Below are positions 24,671-33,985 of a DNA stretch of 64,000 nt, piece after piece. Origin of the DNA: Bacteroidota bacterium (lineage in GTDB: Bacteria > Bacteroidota > Bacteroidia > Bacteroidales > Prolixibacteraceae); contig JAJUGZ010000009.1 in assembly GCA_029265715.1 (NCBI GenBank), positions 1 through 64,000 on the forward strand, read 5' to 3'. Numbering within the stretch: the stretch's first letter is position 1; every line of letters begins with the position of its first letter. The notes under the pieces are model-generated. The model worked only from the letters and a program-made list of their open reading frames with translations. It was not told where the DNA came from and did no database searches. The position numbers and the translations under genes are program-made.

Positions 24671-25564
24671 TTATGACTTTTTTATAGTAAAAAACTTAAT
24701 TCGGTTATTATCCAGACCTTCTTTGTAGAGGTCGTTCTCCATATTTTTTAAAAACTGTATTTTCCGCTTATTTAAAAGTAAACTCCGGATGTCGTTCCTG
24801 ACATAGTCAATCGGGGCAACCTCTCCGGCAAAACGGTAATCCCGGATGCAGACAATGTAGTAATAATCCGGGGCAGTTGATTCAATAAATTTATTTCTCC
24901 GGATAAAACTTTCGCTGTTGCTGGTTTCTTCGGGAATGTTCCGCAGAACAAGCTCTGCGCTAACCCATTCATCGTTAAACCGGTCGTACGACTTGGCATA
25001 GCTCAGGCAATATTCGTTCAATTGCGAGCGAAACTGTGGCTCGTCGTTGGCACAGAGATTCTTAATGGTCTCGGGGCTGGCAACTTCAACCGGAACTTTT
25101 ATGAAAATTGCCTTTACGATGTTTTGGCTCAGAATAAAATTGTCGTGATTGGCATCGTAGTATTTCTGAATCTCGGCATCCGAAATAATGGTGTCCATTT
25201 TTTGCTGCATCAGTTCTTTCTTGTAGCGGTAAGTGATGAGCGAGTTGCGGTATTCTTCCAGCTCTTTGCTGACGTCTTTTTGTTCCGAGCTCAGGTTCTC
25301 TTCGGCTTTCAGAATTAACAATTGGTGTTTGACCCATTTCTTGATGTAATCATCGGCCCAAAGGGTGCTGTCGGCTTCTTCCAGATAGTTGGGAATGCTG
25401 GCTTCCAGTTCGTCGAGGTACAAAATATGTTCGCCTACCTGTGCAACGGGCGGATTATCTTTCCCGCTCTGGTTGCATGATAAAAGGCCGACTGCTCCAA
25501 TGGCAGCCCCTAAGATGATACCGGCTTTTTGAATGTGTCTATTTTGAAAATTCTGGATCATCAT
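24671..25564 (-). CDS. SurA/PpiC-like lipoprotein without an evident parvulin active site
   Basis: A 297-residue lipoprotein: the hydrophobic segment IILGAAIGAVGLLSC ends in a lipobox, so it is anchored in the membrane. The mature part resembles the chaperone region of SurA-type foldases (VAQVGEHILYLDELEASIP, then a charged helical region), and a segment near 130-260 occupies the place of the parvulin domain but lacks the family's FGYHII-type motif. I infer a chaperone role without isomerase activity. It starts 4 nt after the upstream PpiD-like gene and ends 3 nt before surA, so the three are translated from one message. Confidence 0.7.
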   Translation of the reverse strand: MMIQNFQNRHIQKAGIILGAAIGAVGLLSCNQSGKDNPPVAQVGEHILYLDELEASIPNYLEEADSTLWADDYIKKWVKHQLLILKAEENLSSEQKDVSKELEEYRNSLITYRYKKELMQQKMDTIISDAEIQKYYDANHDNFILSQNIVKAIFIKVPVEVASPETIKNLCANDEPQFRSQLNEYCLSYAKSYDRFNDEWVSAELVLRNIPEETSNSESFIRRNKFIESTAPDYYYIVCIRDYRFAGEVAPIDYVRNDIRSLLLNKRKIQFLKNMENDLYKEGLDNNRIKFFTIKKS

Positions 25565-25568
25565 TGTT

Positions 25569-27518
25569 TTAAATGGATGGAATTGTTTTCAACGCTTTCT
25601 TGTTCACTTTTATTTTCCAGTTTTTCCGGAGCGATTTTACCCATTCTTTCTCCAGATAATCCTGATAGTCGGCCGAATATAACCCCCAGGCTTCGGTCAG
25701 ACTTTTCATTTCCGGTCCAATTTTGTTTCCGCGCACAAAATTAAGCGTTTCATCCAAACCTGAAGGTTTCGGGCCGTTCCAAACGAAATAATCTACAACC
25801 GGATCGTCGCCTTTTTCAAACGAACCTTCTTTTGCGTCGATGGCGTGCTGCCCGTTGGTGTTGATCAGATCGCTTAATTCTTGGGCCGAAACGTCACCTG
25901 CCGCCAAAATTTCGTCCACTTTGTCGCGTGTTGCCTGGTCGGCTACCTGGATGACCATTCCTTTAAACCGTTCTTGCCAGTAATACTTTTTTGTCGATTT
26001 ATTGTTGAAATATCTTTGCAGCCCGGCTGTATCTTTCCCGGCTACATTCCAGATTTTGTCGTTCGAAATATTGAAAAGCAAAATGCCATCGTGGTACTCG
26101 CGCATCATATTGGCAAAATCCGGATATTTTTGTTCAAGTTGACTGTCCTCGAATGCCAGAATTTGCAGTTTAATGAATTCTTTCAGCCTGTCATTTAAAA
26201 GTTCTTCCGAGAGCCCTGGATTAGTCGGTAATTTTTGTGTTTCAAGGTATTCAACGAATTGTCCGCAGGTTAACTTTTTATTGCTAAATGTTGCCAGTGT
26301 TTCAGCTTTCAGGTTTTCCGATATGGCGTTCAATGTCCCCTTTTTATCAGAAGTCATAGCATTTTTCAAAAACTGCTGAAATACATCCTGATTGATCTGA
26401 AGCTGGTAATCGTTCTTTAGTTTTTCGACGAAATTATCCTGGCTGTGTTTGGAAATATCCGGGTTGCTTTTGATTTTAGTTATGAGCAGGTCGCGTATTT
26501 CTTCGAACTTCGGAACTGGTTTGTACTGAAGCCGTTTGATAATGTGATAACCATAGGGCGTTTCAATAACTTCGGAGATATCGCCATTGTTTGGCAGGTT
26601 AAAAGCTGCCGCGCTAAACTCCGGGACCATCGTTGTACGGGTAAACCAGGGCATTTCGCCTCCGTTGATCGCAGAACGTTTATCTTCCGAGAGATTTTTT
26701 GCCAGTTCAGCAAAGTCATCGCCCCGTTTAGCCAACTGGTAAATGCTGTCGATTTGTGCTTTTTGTTGTTGGCGAAATTTCAGGTCGGCATTTTTGGGCA
26801 CCATTTTCATGATGTGGGCCACTTTCATTTCTCCGGAAGCGGGGCGCTCGTCCTGGACGTAAATCAGGTGATACCCAAAGCGCGTGCGAACCGGTTGGGA
26901 TACCTGTCCGATTGGGGTTTTGTAGGCTGCGTCTTCAAATGGAAATACCATCTGGAAGGCTGCAAAATATCCTAAGTCGCCGCGGTTGGTTTGGGCTGAC
27001 GGGTCTTCGGAATATTGAACGGCCAGCTCGTTGAAATTTTTCCCATTCAGGAACTGGGTGCGGATGTTCATGATTTTATCCCATGCCGCCAATGTGTCGG
27101 AGGCCGACGCATCCGGGCTTACCCGGATCAGGATGTGGCTGGCCCGCCGTTCGTGAGTGGTTCGGTAATAGGCATTGTCCAGCAATTTTTCGTCGAAGCT
27201 GATGCTGGTCAGGTAGGGTTGGGACAGTTCTTTCCGGTACCCGGACAATTCGTCGCGGAACGACTTCAGGGTGTCGTATCCTTCTTTTTCTGCTTCCAGA
27301 ACCTTTAGTTTGAAATTAATGAATAAATCGAGGTATTCCCCGGGCGTTTTTTTATCTGCCGGATCCTGCAGGTTCTGATTGTTTTTGCGATAGTTTGCGA
27401 TAAACTCGTCGGCGCCGACAGATGTATTTCCAATGGTCACCAGTGTTTGCCGGCTCTGGGCCTGCGAGATGAACGATAAAGCGCCGAAAGCAAGTGTGGC
27501 CAGTATTTTTAGTTGCAT
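25569..27518 (-). CDS. Periplasmic peptidylprolyl isomerase with two parvulin domains
   Basis: 649-residue exported foldase. A signal peptide (MQLKILATLAFGALSFISQAQ) is followed by a helical region and two parvulin domains: the first around residues 125-225 with RASHILIRV, RGDLGYFAAFQMV and FGYHLIYV, the second around 232-335 with VAHIMKMV, GGEMPWFTR and YGYHIIKR. The remaining 300 residues are helical and lack recognisable motifs; they resemble the C-terminal part of other Bacteroidota SurA/PpiD-like proteins. No membrane anchor is seen, unlike PpiD. First foldase of the operon, 60 nt downstream of guaB. Confidence 0.88.
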   Translation of the reverse strand: MQLKILATLAFGALSFISQAQSRQTLVTIGNTSVGADEFIANYRKNNQNLQDPADKKTPGEYLDLFINFKLKVLEAEKEGYDTLKSFRDELSGYRKELSQPYLTSISFDEKLLDNAYYRTTHERRASHILIRVSPDASASDTLAAWDKIMNIRTQFLNGKNFNELAVQYSEDPSAQTNRGDLGYFAAFQMVFPFEDAAYKTPIGQVSQPVRTRFGYHLIYVQDERPASGEMKVAHIMKMVPKNADLKFRQQQKAQIDSIYQLAKRGDDFAELAKNLSEDKRSAINGGEMPWFTRTTMVPEFSAAAFNLPNNGDISEVIETPYGYHIIKRLQYKPVPKFEEIRDLLITKIKSNPDISKHSQDNFVEKLKNDYQLQINQDVFQQFLKNAMTSDKKGTLNAISENLKAETLATFSNKKLTCGQFVEYLETQKLPTNPGLSEELLNDRLKEFIKLQILAFEDSQLEQKYPDFANMMREYHDGILLFNISNDKIWNVAGKDTAGLQRYFNNKSTKKYYWQERFKGMVIQVADQATRDKVDEILAAGDVSAQELSDLINTNGQHAIDAKEGSFEKGDDPVVDYFVWNGPKPSGLDETLNFVRGNKIGPEMKSLTEAWGLYSADYQDYLEKEWVKSLRKNWKIKVNKKALKTIPSI

Positions 27519-27577
27519 ATGTTTCCTGTTTCTTTTCCGAAGTACAAATTTGATGTCCTTCAGTTTTGATTTCGTTT

Positions 27578-29050
27578 TTATCGTGAGCTGTAATTGGGCG
27601 CTTCGCGAACAATTGTTACATCATGCGGATGGCTTTCGTTGATACCGGAGTTTGTGATCCGGATAAACTTCGCGTGCTGCAGTTCTCTGATGTTGCGGGC
27701 ACCACAGTAACCCATTCCCGATCGTAGCCCGCCAATGAGCTGATACATGACTTCGTATAACGTTCCTTTGTATGGCACCTGACCGACAATTCCTTCCGGG
27801 ACCAGTTTCTTGGCTTCTTCTTCCATCTCCTGAAAATAGCGGTCTTTCGATCCGGCCTGCATAGCCTCAACCGAGCCCATTCCCCGGTACGACTTGAATT
27901 TTCGGCCTTGGAACAGGATGGTTTCGCCGGGCGATTCTTCAACTCCGGCAAATAAGGAACCAGCCATAATCGAGTCGGCCCCGGCGGCGATAGCTTTTAC
28001 AATATCGCCCGAATAACGGATACCTCCATCGGCAATTACCGGGACATCGCTGTTGCGCAAAGCTTTGGCGACGGTATATATTGCTGAAAGTTGAGGGATT
28101 CCGACTCCTGCCACGATACGTGTTGTACAGATTGAACCCGGTCCGATTCCCACTTTTACCGCGTCGGCGCCGGCCAAAACTAAGTCGGTGGCAGCTTCTG
28201 CAGTTGCAATGTTTCCGGCTACAAAATCAATATCCGGAAATTTATTTTTAGCACGGCGCAGCGTGTCGAGTACATATTTCGAATGGCCGTGTGCCGTATC
28301 GATAACAATGGCATCGACCTGGGCTTTGACCAGTTCGCTGATCCGTTCAAGGGTGTTGGCGCTGATCCCGACAGCTGCGGCAACCCGGAGGCGTCCTTTT
28401 TCATCTTTGCTGGCCAGCGGTTTATCCTTTGCCTTGGTGATGTCTTTGTAGGTAACCAGCCCGATCAGTTTATTGTTTTTGTCGACGACGGGAAGCTTCT
28501 CGATCTTATAGTTTTGAAGTATGGCCGAAGCTTTTTCCAAATCGGTTGATTCGGTGGTTGTAACCAGGTTTTCGCTGGTCATCACTTCCGAAATGGGTTT
28601 CCGCAGATTTGTTTCGAAACGAAGGTCGCGGTTGGTTACGATACCCACCAGCGTTCCCTCCTGGTCAATGACCGGGATGCCCCCGATTTTATAGCTTTTC
28701 ATGATTTCCAGCGCATCGCTCACCAGTTTTTCGCGCGAAATGGTAATCGGGTTGTAAATCATGCCGTTTTCGGCGCGCTTGACAGTCATTACCTGCCGTG
28801 CCTGTTCTTCGATCGACATGTTTTTGTGAATCACACCGATGCCACCCTCGCGGGCAATGGCAATAGCCATTTGTGCGTCGGTTACCGTGTCCATGGCGGC
28901 AGTAACGATCGGCGTGTTTAAACGGATGTTCCGGGTAAAATTTGAGCGTAAATCTACATCGCGCGGTAAAACTTCGGAGTAGGAAGGAACCAGTAAAACA
29001 TCGTCAAAAGTTAAACCTTCGGATACAACTTTATCGGTAAAAAACGACAT
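27578..29050 (-). CDS. guaB: Inosine-5'-monophosphate dehydrogenase
   Basis: NAD-dependent oxidation of IMP to XMP, the committed step of guanine nucleotide synthesis. The TIM barrel ([19 protein letters not shown] at the start) is interrupted by a pair of CBS domains (about residues 95-205, with [11 protein letters not shown] and [11 protein letters not shown]). The catalytic loop cysteine is Cys308 in [17 protein letters not shown], and the flap region [14 protein letters not shown] is intact. Length 490 residues is normal. It is the first gene in a minus-strand series continuing with the foldase operon; a -7-like box is found upstream at 29082-29089. Confidence 0.97.
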   Translation of the reverse strand: MSFFTDKVVSEGLTFDDVLLVPSYSEVLPRDVDLRSNFTRNIRLNTPIVTAAMDTVTDAQMAIAIAREGGIGVIHKNMSIEEQARQVMTVKRAENGMIYNPITISREKLVSDALEIMKSYKIGGIPVIDQEGTLVGIVTNRDLRFETNLRKPISEVMTSENLVTTTESTDLEKASAILQNYKIEKLPVVDKNNKLIGLVTYKDITKAKDKPLASKDEKGRLRVAAAVGISANTLERISELVKAQVDAIVIDTAHGHSKYVLDTLRRAKNKFPDIDFVAGNIATAEAATDLVLAGADAVKVGIGPGSICTTRIVAGVGIPQLSAIYTVAKALRNSDVPVIADGGIRYSGDIVKAIAAGADSIMAGSLFAGVEESPGETILFQGRKFKSYRGMGSVEAMQAGSKDRYFQEMEEEAKKLVPEGIVGQVPYKGTLYEVMYQLIGGLRSGMGYCGARNIRELQHAKFIRITNSGINESHPHDVTIVREAPNYSSR

Positions 29051-29081
29051 TTGTGCGATTTTTTATATATTTATTTATGGG

Positions 29082-29089
29082 CAAAACTA
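29082..29089 (-). promoter_or_regulatory. Candidate guaB -7 box
   Basis: Reads TAGTTTTG on the minus strand, matching TAnnTTTG, 32 nt before the guaB start. No convincing -33 element is visible. Confidence 0.35.
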
Positions 29090-29190
29090 CGAAAAAATCA
29101 CGGATATACTGCCCGGAGCAGGCTTGCAATGGCCTGTATAAAAATTAATTTTCATTAAAATTTGTTAAGCGAAACAGCGTTGTATTCAAA

Positions 29191-29198
29191 AGGGGAGG
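29191..29198 (+). promoter_or_regulatory. Strong Shine-Dalgarno sequence selecting a TTG start for recQ
   Basis: AGGGGAGG lies 7 nt before TTG at 29206. An in-frame TAA at 29200-29202 excludes any upstream start, and the first downstream ATG would remove the helicase N-terminus up to the Walker A motif. Good Shine-Dalgarno sequences are rare in this organism, so the site supports TTG initiation. Confidence 0.65.
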
Positions 29199-29205
29199 CT
29201 AAGAT

Positions 29206-31125
29206 TTGAACGATTTTCAACAAATATTGGTTCGTTATTGGGGGTATTCCAGGTTCAGGCCGCTTCAGGAAGACATTATCCGATCGGTAGCCGAGGGGAA
29301 AGACACGCTTGGGTTGATGCCAACCGGTGGTGGCAAGTCGGTGACTTTTCAGGTTTATTCTTTGTCGCGCCCGGGCCTTTGTTTGGTGATTACGCCCCTG
29401 ATTGCGCTGATGAAAGACCAGGTGGAGAATTTGAACCAACGAGGAATAAAAGCGTTGGCTATTTATTCCGGGATGAGCGCTCAGGAAATAAAGATGACGC
29501 TTGACAGCGCAGCCTGGGGCGATTACAAATTTCTTTACATTTCGCCTGAACGCATTGCCACGGAGCGTTTTCAGGAACGTTTGCCTCAAATGACCATTAA
29601 CCTGATTGCGGTTGATGAGGCGCATTGTATCTCGCAATGGGGGTACGATTTCCGACCATCGTACCTGAAAATTGCCCGGTTGCGGGAATTATTGCCCGGG
29701 ATTCCGGTGCTGGCGCTGACGGCAACGGCGACCCCGCGTGTTATCGACGATATTCAGGAACAACTGAAGTTCAAAGTAAAAAATGTTCTGAGGAAAAGCT
29801 ACTTTCGCGACAATCTGATCTATATCGTCCGATATAAGGAGGACAAAATGCGCTATTTGCTTGAAACGGTACAAAAAGCCAAAGGGACCGGGATTGTATA
29901 TGTCAGGAGCCGCAAGCAAACCCGTGAAATAAGTGATTTGCTTCGGAAAAATAAGGTCTCGGCCGATTATTATCATGCCGGGTTGAGCCCGGAGGTGCGT
30001 CACCGGAAACAGGAAGAGTGGAAAAACGGGAAGACGCGGGTGATTGTTTCGACCAATGCGTTTGGTATGGGAATCGATAAGCCTGATGTGCGGTTTGTTG
30101 TCCACATGGAAGCTCCCGAGTCGCTGGAGGCTTATTTCCAGGAGGCAGGCCGTGGTGGTCGCGATGGGAAAAAAGCCGTGGCAGTTTTGCTGTATTCCAA
30201 CTCCGACAAGCAGAAGCTCGAAAGATCGGTAGAGAAAGCTTTTCCCGAACCGGAAACCATCCGAAGGGTTTATCAGGCGTTGGGCAATTATTTGCAGTTG
30301 GCTGTTGGGTTTGGAAAAGACCAGGTTTTTGATTTTAACATGGCCACATTTGCAGAGAAATATGCATTCCAGGTCACGACTGTTTTTAATAGCCTGAAAA
30401 TTCTTCAGCGCGAAGGCTATCTGGAACTTACCGATGAAATTGATAATCCGTCTCGCGTGCATTTTCTGGTCGATCGTGATGATTTGTATAAATTTCAGGT
30501 AGCCAATGCCGATTTTGATGGGTTCACCAAATTGTTGCTGCGCTCATATACCGGCGTTTTTACCAATTATGTCCCGATTGAGGAAGAGCTGATAGCTAAA
30601 CGTGCCAACATTGGGGTCGATCTGGTTTTTCGTTTCCTGAACCGGTTGGATGCGCTGAAAATCATTCATTACATTCCCCGAAAAAAGACGCCATTTATCA
30701 TTTTTACCAAAGAGCGCCTCGATCCTGCGCGGTTACGCATTAGTAAGGAAAATTACATGGATCGCAAACACGACTTTCAGGAACGCATCGATGCCGTGAT
30801 TCATTATGCCTCGTCGACTCACAAATGCCGGAGCCAGATGTTGCTTGGCTATTTTGGCGAAACCGAGTCGGTGCGCTGCGGTAAATGCGATGTGTGCCAG
30901 GAGCGGAATGAGTTGAATTTGAGCAAATACGAATTCGACTTGATTAATGACCAGGTTAAAAAGCTTTTGGCAGCACCTTGCTTTTATGATGAGTTGCTGA
31001 GCCAGATAAAAGGAGACGACGAGGCTGTTTTAAAAACGTTGCGCTGGTTGCTCGATAATGAAAAAATACGCTATCGGGTTGATAACCGGCTGGAGTGGCA
31101 CAGGGCCGAAGAACTGAATGATTGA
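29206..31125 (+). CDS. recQ: ATP-dependent DNA helicase RecQ, short form
   Basis: 3'-5' DNA helicase in recombination and repair. The helicase core carries motif 0 (FRPLQEDII), Walker A MPTGGGKS (residues 38-45), the DEAH box in VDEAHCISQWGYDFRPSY, and motif VI QEAGRGGRDG. A zinc-binding RQC region is visible near the C-terminus (CRSQMLLGYFGE, then CGKCDVC), followed by a short winged-helix-like tail. There is no recognisable HRDC domain; at 639 residues it is longer than E. coli RecQ through the region between the helicase core and the zinc ligands. Starts with TTG, with a clear ribosome binding site. Divergent from guaB. Confidence 0.92.
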   Translation: MNDFQQILVRYWGYSRFRPLQEDIIRSVAEGKDTLGLMPTGGGKSVTFQVYSLSRPGLCLVITPLIALMKDQVENLNQRGIKALAIYSGMSAQEIKMTLDSAAWGDYKFLYISPERIATERFQERLPQMTINLIAVDEAHCISQWGYDFRPSYLKIARLRELLPGIPVLALTATATPRVIDDIQEQLKFKVKNVLRKSYFRDNLIYIVRYKEDKMRYLLETVQKAKGTGIVYVRSRKQTREISDLLRKNKVSADYYHAGLSPEVRHRKQEEWKNGKTRVIVSTNAFGMGIDKPDVRFVVHMEAPESLEAYFQEAGRGGRDGKKAVAVLLYSNSDKQKLERSVEKAFPEPETIRRVYQALGNYLQLAVGFGKDQVFDFNMATFAEKYAFQVTTVFNSLKILQREGYLELTDEIDNPSRVHFLVDRDDLYKFQVANADFDGFTKLLLRSYTGVFTNYVPIEEELIAKRANIGVDLVFRFLNRLDALKIIHYIPRKKTPFIIFTKERLDPARLRISKENYMDRKHDFQERIDAVIHYASSTHKCRSQMLLGYFGETESVRCGKCDVCQERNELNLSKYEFDLINDQVKKLLAAPCFYDELLSQIKGDDEAVLKTLRWLLDNEKIRYRVDNRLEWHRAEELND

Positions 31126-31260
31126 AAGGGAAACTGGCGCCGATGACCATTAATTGTTGCCAAAAATTAATATACGCCTGTCTGTTAAATTATCAAACAG
31201 TCGAAGCGGTTACGAATCGTATATTCTCAGGAAATTTCATAGCACACCAAAAATCTTTTT

Positions 31261-31268
31261 TACTTTTG
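31261..31268 (+). promoter_or_regulatory. Candidate -7 box for the DUF5063 gene
   Basis: TACTTTTG matches TAnnTTTG and lies 23 nt before the ATG at 31292; no clear -33 TTG is seen. Confidence 0.4.
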
Positions 31269-31291
31269 CAGATATTTCATTGTGAGCACGA

Positions 31292-31918
31292 ATGAGCGAA
31301 GAAGGATTTAATAGCCCGGTATATTCGAAGAATGTAATCGAGTTTGTGACTGTCGCAAACGAGTATTGCAAGTTTATGGAGAATACCGGTAAATATACGG
31401 CTCCCGAATTCTTAGGCCGTATCCAGAAGTTACTTCCCTTGCTGTATTTAAAAGCAGCCTTGCTTCCCGAAATTACGGAAGAACCGGAGGATATGCTCGA
31501 AAAATTCGTTTCGGAGATGGAATACAACCAGGTTCAGCAACAGGTAATCAGGCTGTTGGGAGGCAAAGACGATTACCAGGAAGTGTATAAGCCAGGCATG
31601 CAATTCAGCGAAGGAGCTTTGACTGCCAGTATCTCGGAAGACCTTGCCGACATTTACCAGGACCTTAAGGATTTTATATTGCTATTCCGGGTGGGGAACG
31701 AAGAAGTTATGGAGAGTGGTTTGTGGGAATGCCGAAACAATTTTACCCAGTTTTGGGGACAAAAATTAGTAAATTGTTTGCGGGCCGTGCATAACCTGAT
31801 TTATAGCGAAGCAGACTGGGATGACCTTGATGATAAAATAGATGAAGGACCGGAAAGAAACAGGCAACAACCTGATTGGCTGAATGACCGGTTTGCTTTC
31901 CAAGATGATGATGAATAA
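31292..31918 (+). CDS. DUF5063 family protein
   Basis: A 208-residue, acidic, mostly helical cytosolic protein without signal peptide or membrane segment. It matches what I know of DUF5063: the N-terminal NVIEFVTVANEYCKFMEN helix, the LLPLLYLKAALLPEI segment and the FWGQKLVNCLRAVH helix near the C-terminus, ending in the acidic DRFAFQDDDE. No catalytic motif is visible and no function is known to me. Its stop codon overlaps the start of the exonuclease gene by one base (TAATG), so the two are translationally coupled, and RlmI-like methyltransferase follows 6 nt later. The neighbours suggest a link to RNA metabolism. Confidence 0.75.
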   Translation: MSEEGFNSPVYSKNVIEFVTVANEYCKFMENTGKYTAPEFLGRIQKLLPLLYLKAALLPEITEEPEDMLEKFVSEMEYNQVQQQVIRLLGGKDDYQEVYKPGMQFSEGALTASISEDLADIYQDLKDFILLFRVGNEEVMESGLWECRNNFTQFWGQKLVNCLRAVHNLIYSEADWDDLDDKIDEGPERNRQQPDWLNDRFAFQDDDE

Positions 31919-32487
31919 TGTATAAAGAAAGTATCAATAAAGACGAGTTGGATGATCTGCCCCTGGTGCAATTTGAGGGAGAGATTGTGCTCGTTGACGG
32001 GCAAGCTGATTATTTTGAATCGATTAATTATTTGAAGCAGCAGCCGGTTTTAGGCTTTGATACCGAAACCAAGCCGGCCTTTAAAAAAGGGGTCGTTAAT
32101 GAGGTGGCTTTATTGCAGTTAGCTACAGCCGACCGTGCTTTTTTGTTCCGGCTCAACAAAATGGGCTTGCCATTGGAAGTGCGGCAGATACTTGAAGCAC
32201 CATCTATCCTGAAAATTGGGGTTGCTATCCGGGACGATATCAAGGGGCTGCAACGAATCAGGCCATTTCGTCCATCCGGGTTTCTTGAACTTCAAAAACA
32301 TGTTAAAGGATTTGGCATTCAGGATTTTAGTCTGAAAAAGCTTTCGGCCATCGTGTTAGGGTTTCGCATCTCAAAAGCCCAGCGGATTACCAACTGGGAA
32401 GCACCAGAATTAACAGAAGCCCAGCAGGTTTATGCGGCTACCGATGCCTGGGTTGCCCATCAAATTTACTATTCGTTAAATCAATAA
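31918..32487 (+). CDS. 3'-5' exonuclease, RNase D-like (DEDD)
   Basis: A 189-residue protein consisting of a single DEDD-type exonuclease domain. The metal ligands are visible: Asp48 and Glu50 in VLGFDTETKPAF, Asp106 or Asp107 in IGVAIRDDIKGL and Asp176 in YAATDAWVAHQIYY, with the Tyr at 172 as the DEDDy general base. It lacks the HRDC domains of RNase D, so the natural substrate (RNA or DNA) cannot be fixed. It overlaps the DUF5063 gene by one base and ends 6 nt before the methyltransferase gene. Confidence 0.88.
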   Translation: MYKESINKDELDDLPLVQFEGEIVLVDGQADYFESINYLKQQPVLGFDTETKPAFKKGVVNEVALLQLATADRAFLFRLNKMGLPLEVRQILEAPSILKIGVAIRDDIKGLQRIRPFRPSGFLELQKHVKGFGIQDFSLKKLSAIVLGFRISKAQRITNWEAPELTEAQQVYAATDAWVAHQIYYSLNQ

Positions 32488-32493
32488 CTTTTT

Positions 32494-33684
32494 ATGAGCC
32501 AAGTGTATAGCCGGGTTATTCTGAGATCCGGGAAAGAACAGTCGTTGCTACGGTTTCACCCCTGGGTGTTTTCCGGGGCCATTAAAGAAATTCGCGGTTC
32601 GGTAGCCGAGGGCGATGTTGTTGAAGTTTATTCGAACCGGAACGAATTTTTGGGAATGGGGCATTATCAAATTGGTTCGATCGCTGTTCGCATTTTTTCG
32701 TTTCAACCGGTTACCCCCGATGCCGAATTCTGGAAAGATAAACTGCAAAAGGCATTCGACGTGCGTGTTCAGCTTGGCTTGATCGATAACCCGGAAACCA
32801 ATGTTTTTCGTTTGGTTCATGGCGAGGGCGATGGCATGCCGGGACTGATTGTCGATTTTTATAATGGTACAGCCGTAATGCAAAGTCATTCGGTTGGCAT
32901 GTATTTAATCAGGGGAACCTTGTCGGCAGCCTTGCAGCAGATTATGGGCAGTCGCCTCAAGGCTGTGTACAATAAAAGTGAAAAGACCATGCCATTCAAG
33001 GCCGATGTAAAACCGGTTGATGGCTATTTGTTTGGAAAGTCCGAATCGTTTGAAGTGAGCGAATATAATAACCGCTTTAAGGTTGATTGGGTTGAAGGGC
33101 AGAAGACCGGCTTTTTTGTTGACCAGCGCGAAAACCGTCGCTTGGTGAGAGAATATTCCAAAGGGCGCAGGGTCTTGAACATGTTTTGTTACTCAGGTGG
33201 GTTCTCATTTTATGCCATGCAGGGTGGGGCCGAATTGGTCCATTCGGTCGATGCTTCGGAAAAAGCTATTGAACTGACGCGTGCAAATGTGGAATTAAAT
33301 TTCCCGAACGATGCCCGTCATGAAGCATTTGCCGTGGATGCCTTCGATTTTATGAAAGACATTAAAGATAAATATGATCTGATTATTTTAGACCCGCCTG
33401 CTTTTGCCAAGCACCGTAACGCCCTGGACCAGGCACTGAAAGGATACAAACGGCTCAATGCCCGTGCGTTTGACCAGATAGCGCCGGGAGGAATCCTGTT
33501 TACATTCAGTTGCTCACAGGTGGTTACCAAAGACAAGTTCAGGGAAGCCGTTTTCTCGGGCGCGGCCATTTCGGGCCGAAAAGTTCGGATACTTCACCAG
33601 TTGGTGCAGCCAGCCGACCATCCGATTGATATGTACCATCCGGAAGGGGAATACTTGAAAGGATTGGTGTTGTATGTTGAGTAA
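32494..33684 (+). CDS. Class I rRNA (cytosine-C5) methyltransferase, RlmI-like
   Basis: S-adenosylmethionine-dependent methyltransferase of the RlmI/YccW family, which methylates 23S rRNA C1962 in E. coli. An N-terminal PUA domain (residues 1-75, HPWVFSGAIKEIRG) is followed by the linker fold and the Rossmann domain with FFVDQRENRRL and the AdoMet loop VLNMFCYSGGFSFYAM. The motif IV DPPAFAKHRN and the cysteine in FTFSCSQVV, typical of the family, are present. Length 396 residues matches RlmI. Part of the DUF5063-exonuclease-methyltransferase operon. Confidence 0.9.
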   Translation: MSQVYSRVILRSGKEQSLLRFHPWVFSGAIKEIRGSVAEGDVVEVYSNRNEFLGMGHYQIGSIAVRIFSFQPVTPDAEFWKDKLQKAFDVRVQLGLIDNPETNVFRLVHGEGDGMPGLIVDFYNGTAVMQSHSVGMYLIRGTLSAALQQIMGSRLKAVYNKSEKTMPFKADVKPVDGYLFGKSESFEVSEYNNRFKVDWVEGQKTGFFVDQRENRRLVREYSKGRRVLNMFCYSGGFSFYAMQGGAELVHSVDASEKAIELTRANVELNFPNDARHEAFAVDAFDFMKDIKDKYDLIILDPPAFAKHRNALDQALKGYKRLNARAFDQIAPGGILFTFSCSQVVTKDKFREAVFSGAAISGRKVRILHQLVQPADHPIDMYHPEGEYLKGLVLYVE

Positions 33685-33985
33685 TTATTTATTTTACAGC
33701 TATTTTTGGTATTATTTGATTAAAAAATGTTATTGTGCTAACAACTATAGAAACATTTTCTATCTTTACCCAAAAATTAACAGATTGGTTCTTAATTCAA
33801 GTCAGAAATTAGCTGTAACAGTTTCTTTTTACTCGCATTTTTGAATCATTTCTTTTGAATTTACAGACAGCTTTTTCTGGTTCTTTTTTGTACTTCTCTT
33901 ATAGAATATCTCCGGAAAGTGTAAAAGGTAACGGTAATTCTGTCTTTGAATATTTAATTATTTCTATTTTTTTAATTTTTCTATT
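33685..33985. other. Long AT-rich leader region of the RRM gene
   Basis: 301 bases without a gene. Contains TTG (33677-33679) with TATTTTTG (33701-33708), 21 nt apart, and a TATCTTTA at 33761-33768, either of which could start the RRM transcript and leave a 5' leader of 210-280 nt. No clear riboswitch or hairpin was found; the region just before the ATG is a T-rich tract. Confidence 0.45.

Noticed and set aside
29689-30462. 257-codon open frame on the minus strand
   Set aside because: Antisense to the strongly conserved recQ helicase core; no recognisable protein features.
32494-33684. RlmN/Cfr-type radical SAM methyltransferase
   Set aside because: There is no CX3CX2C cluster; the PUA plus Rossmann plan with DPPAF indicates RlmI type.
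33685-33985. Riboswitch before the RRM gene
   Set aside because: No conserved aptamer-like pairing or terminator/antiterminator arrangement could be found by eye.
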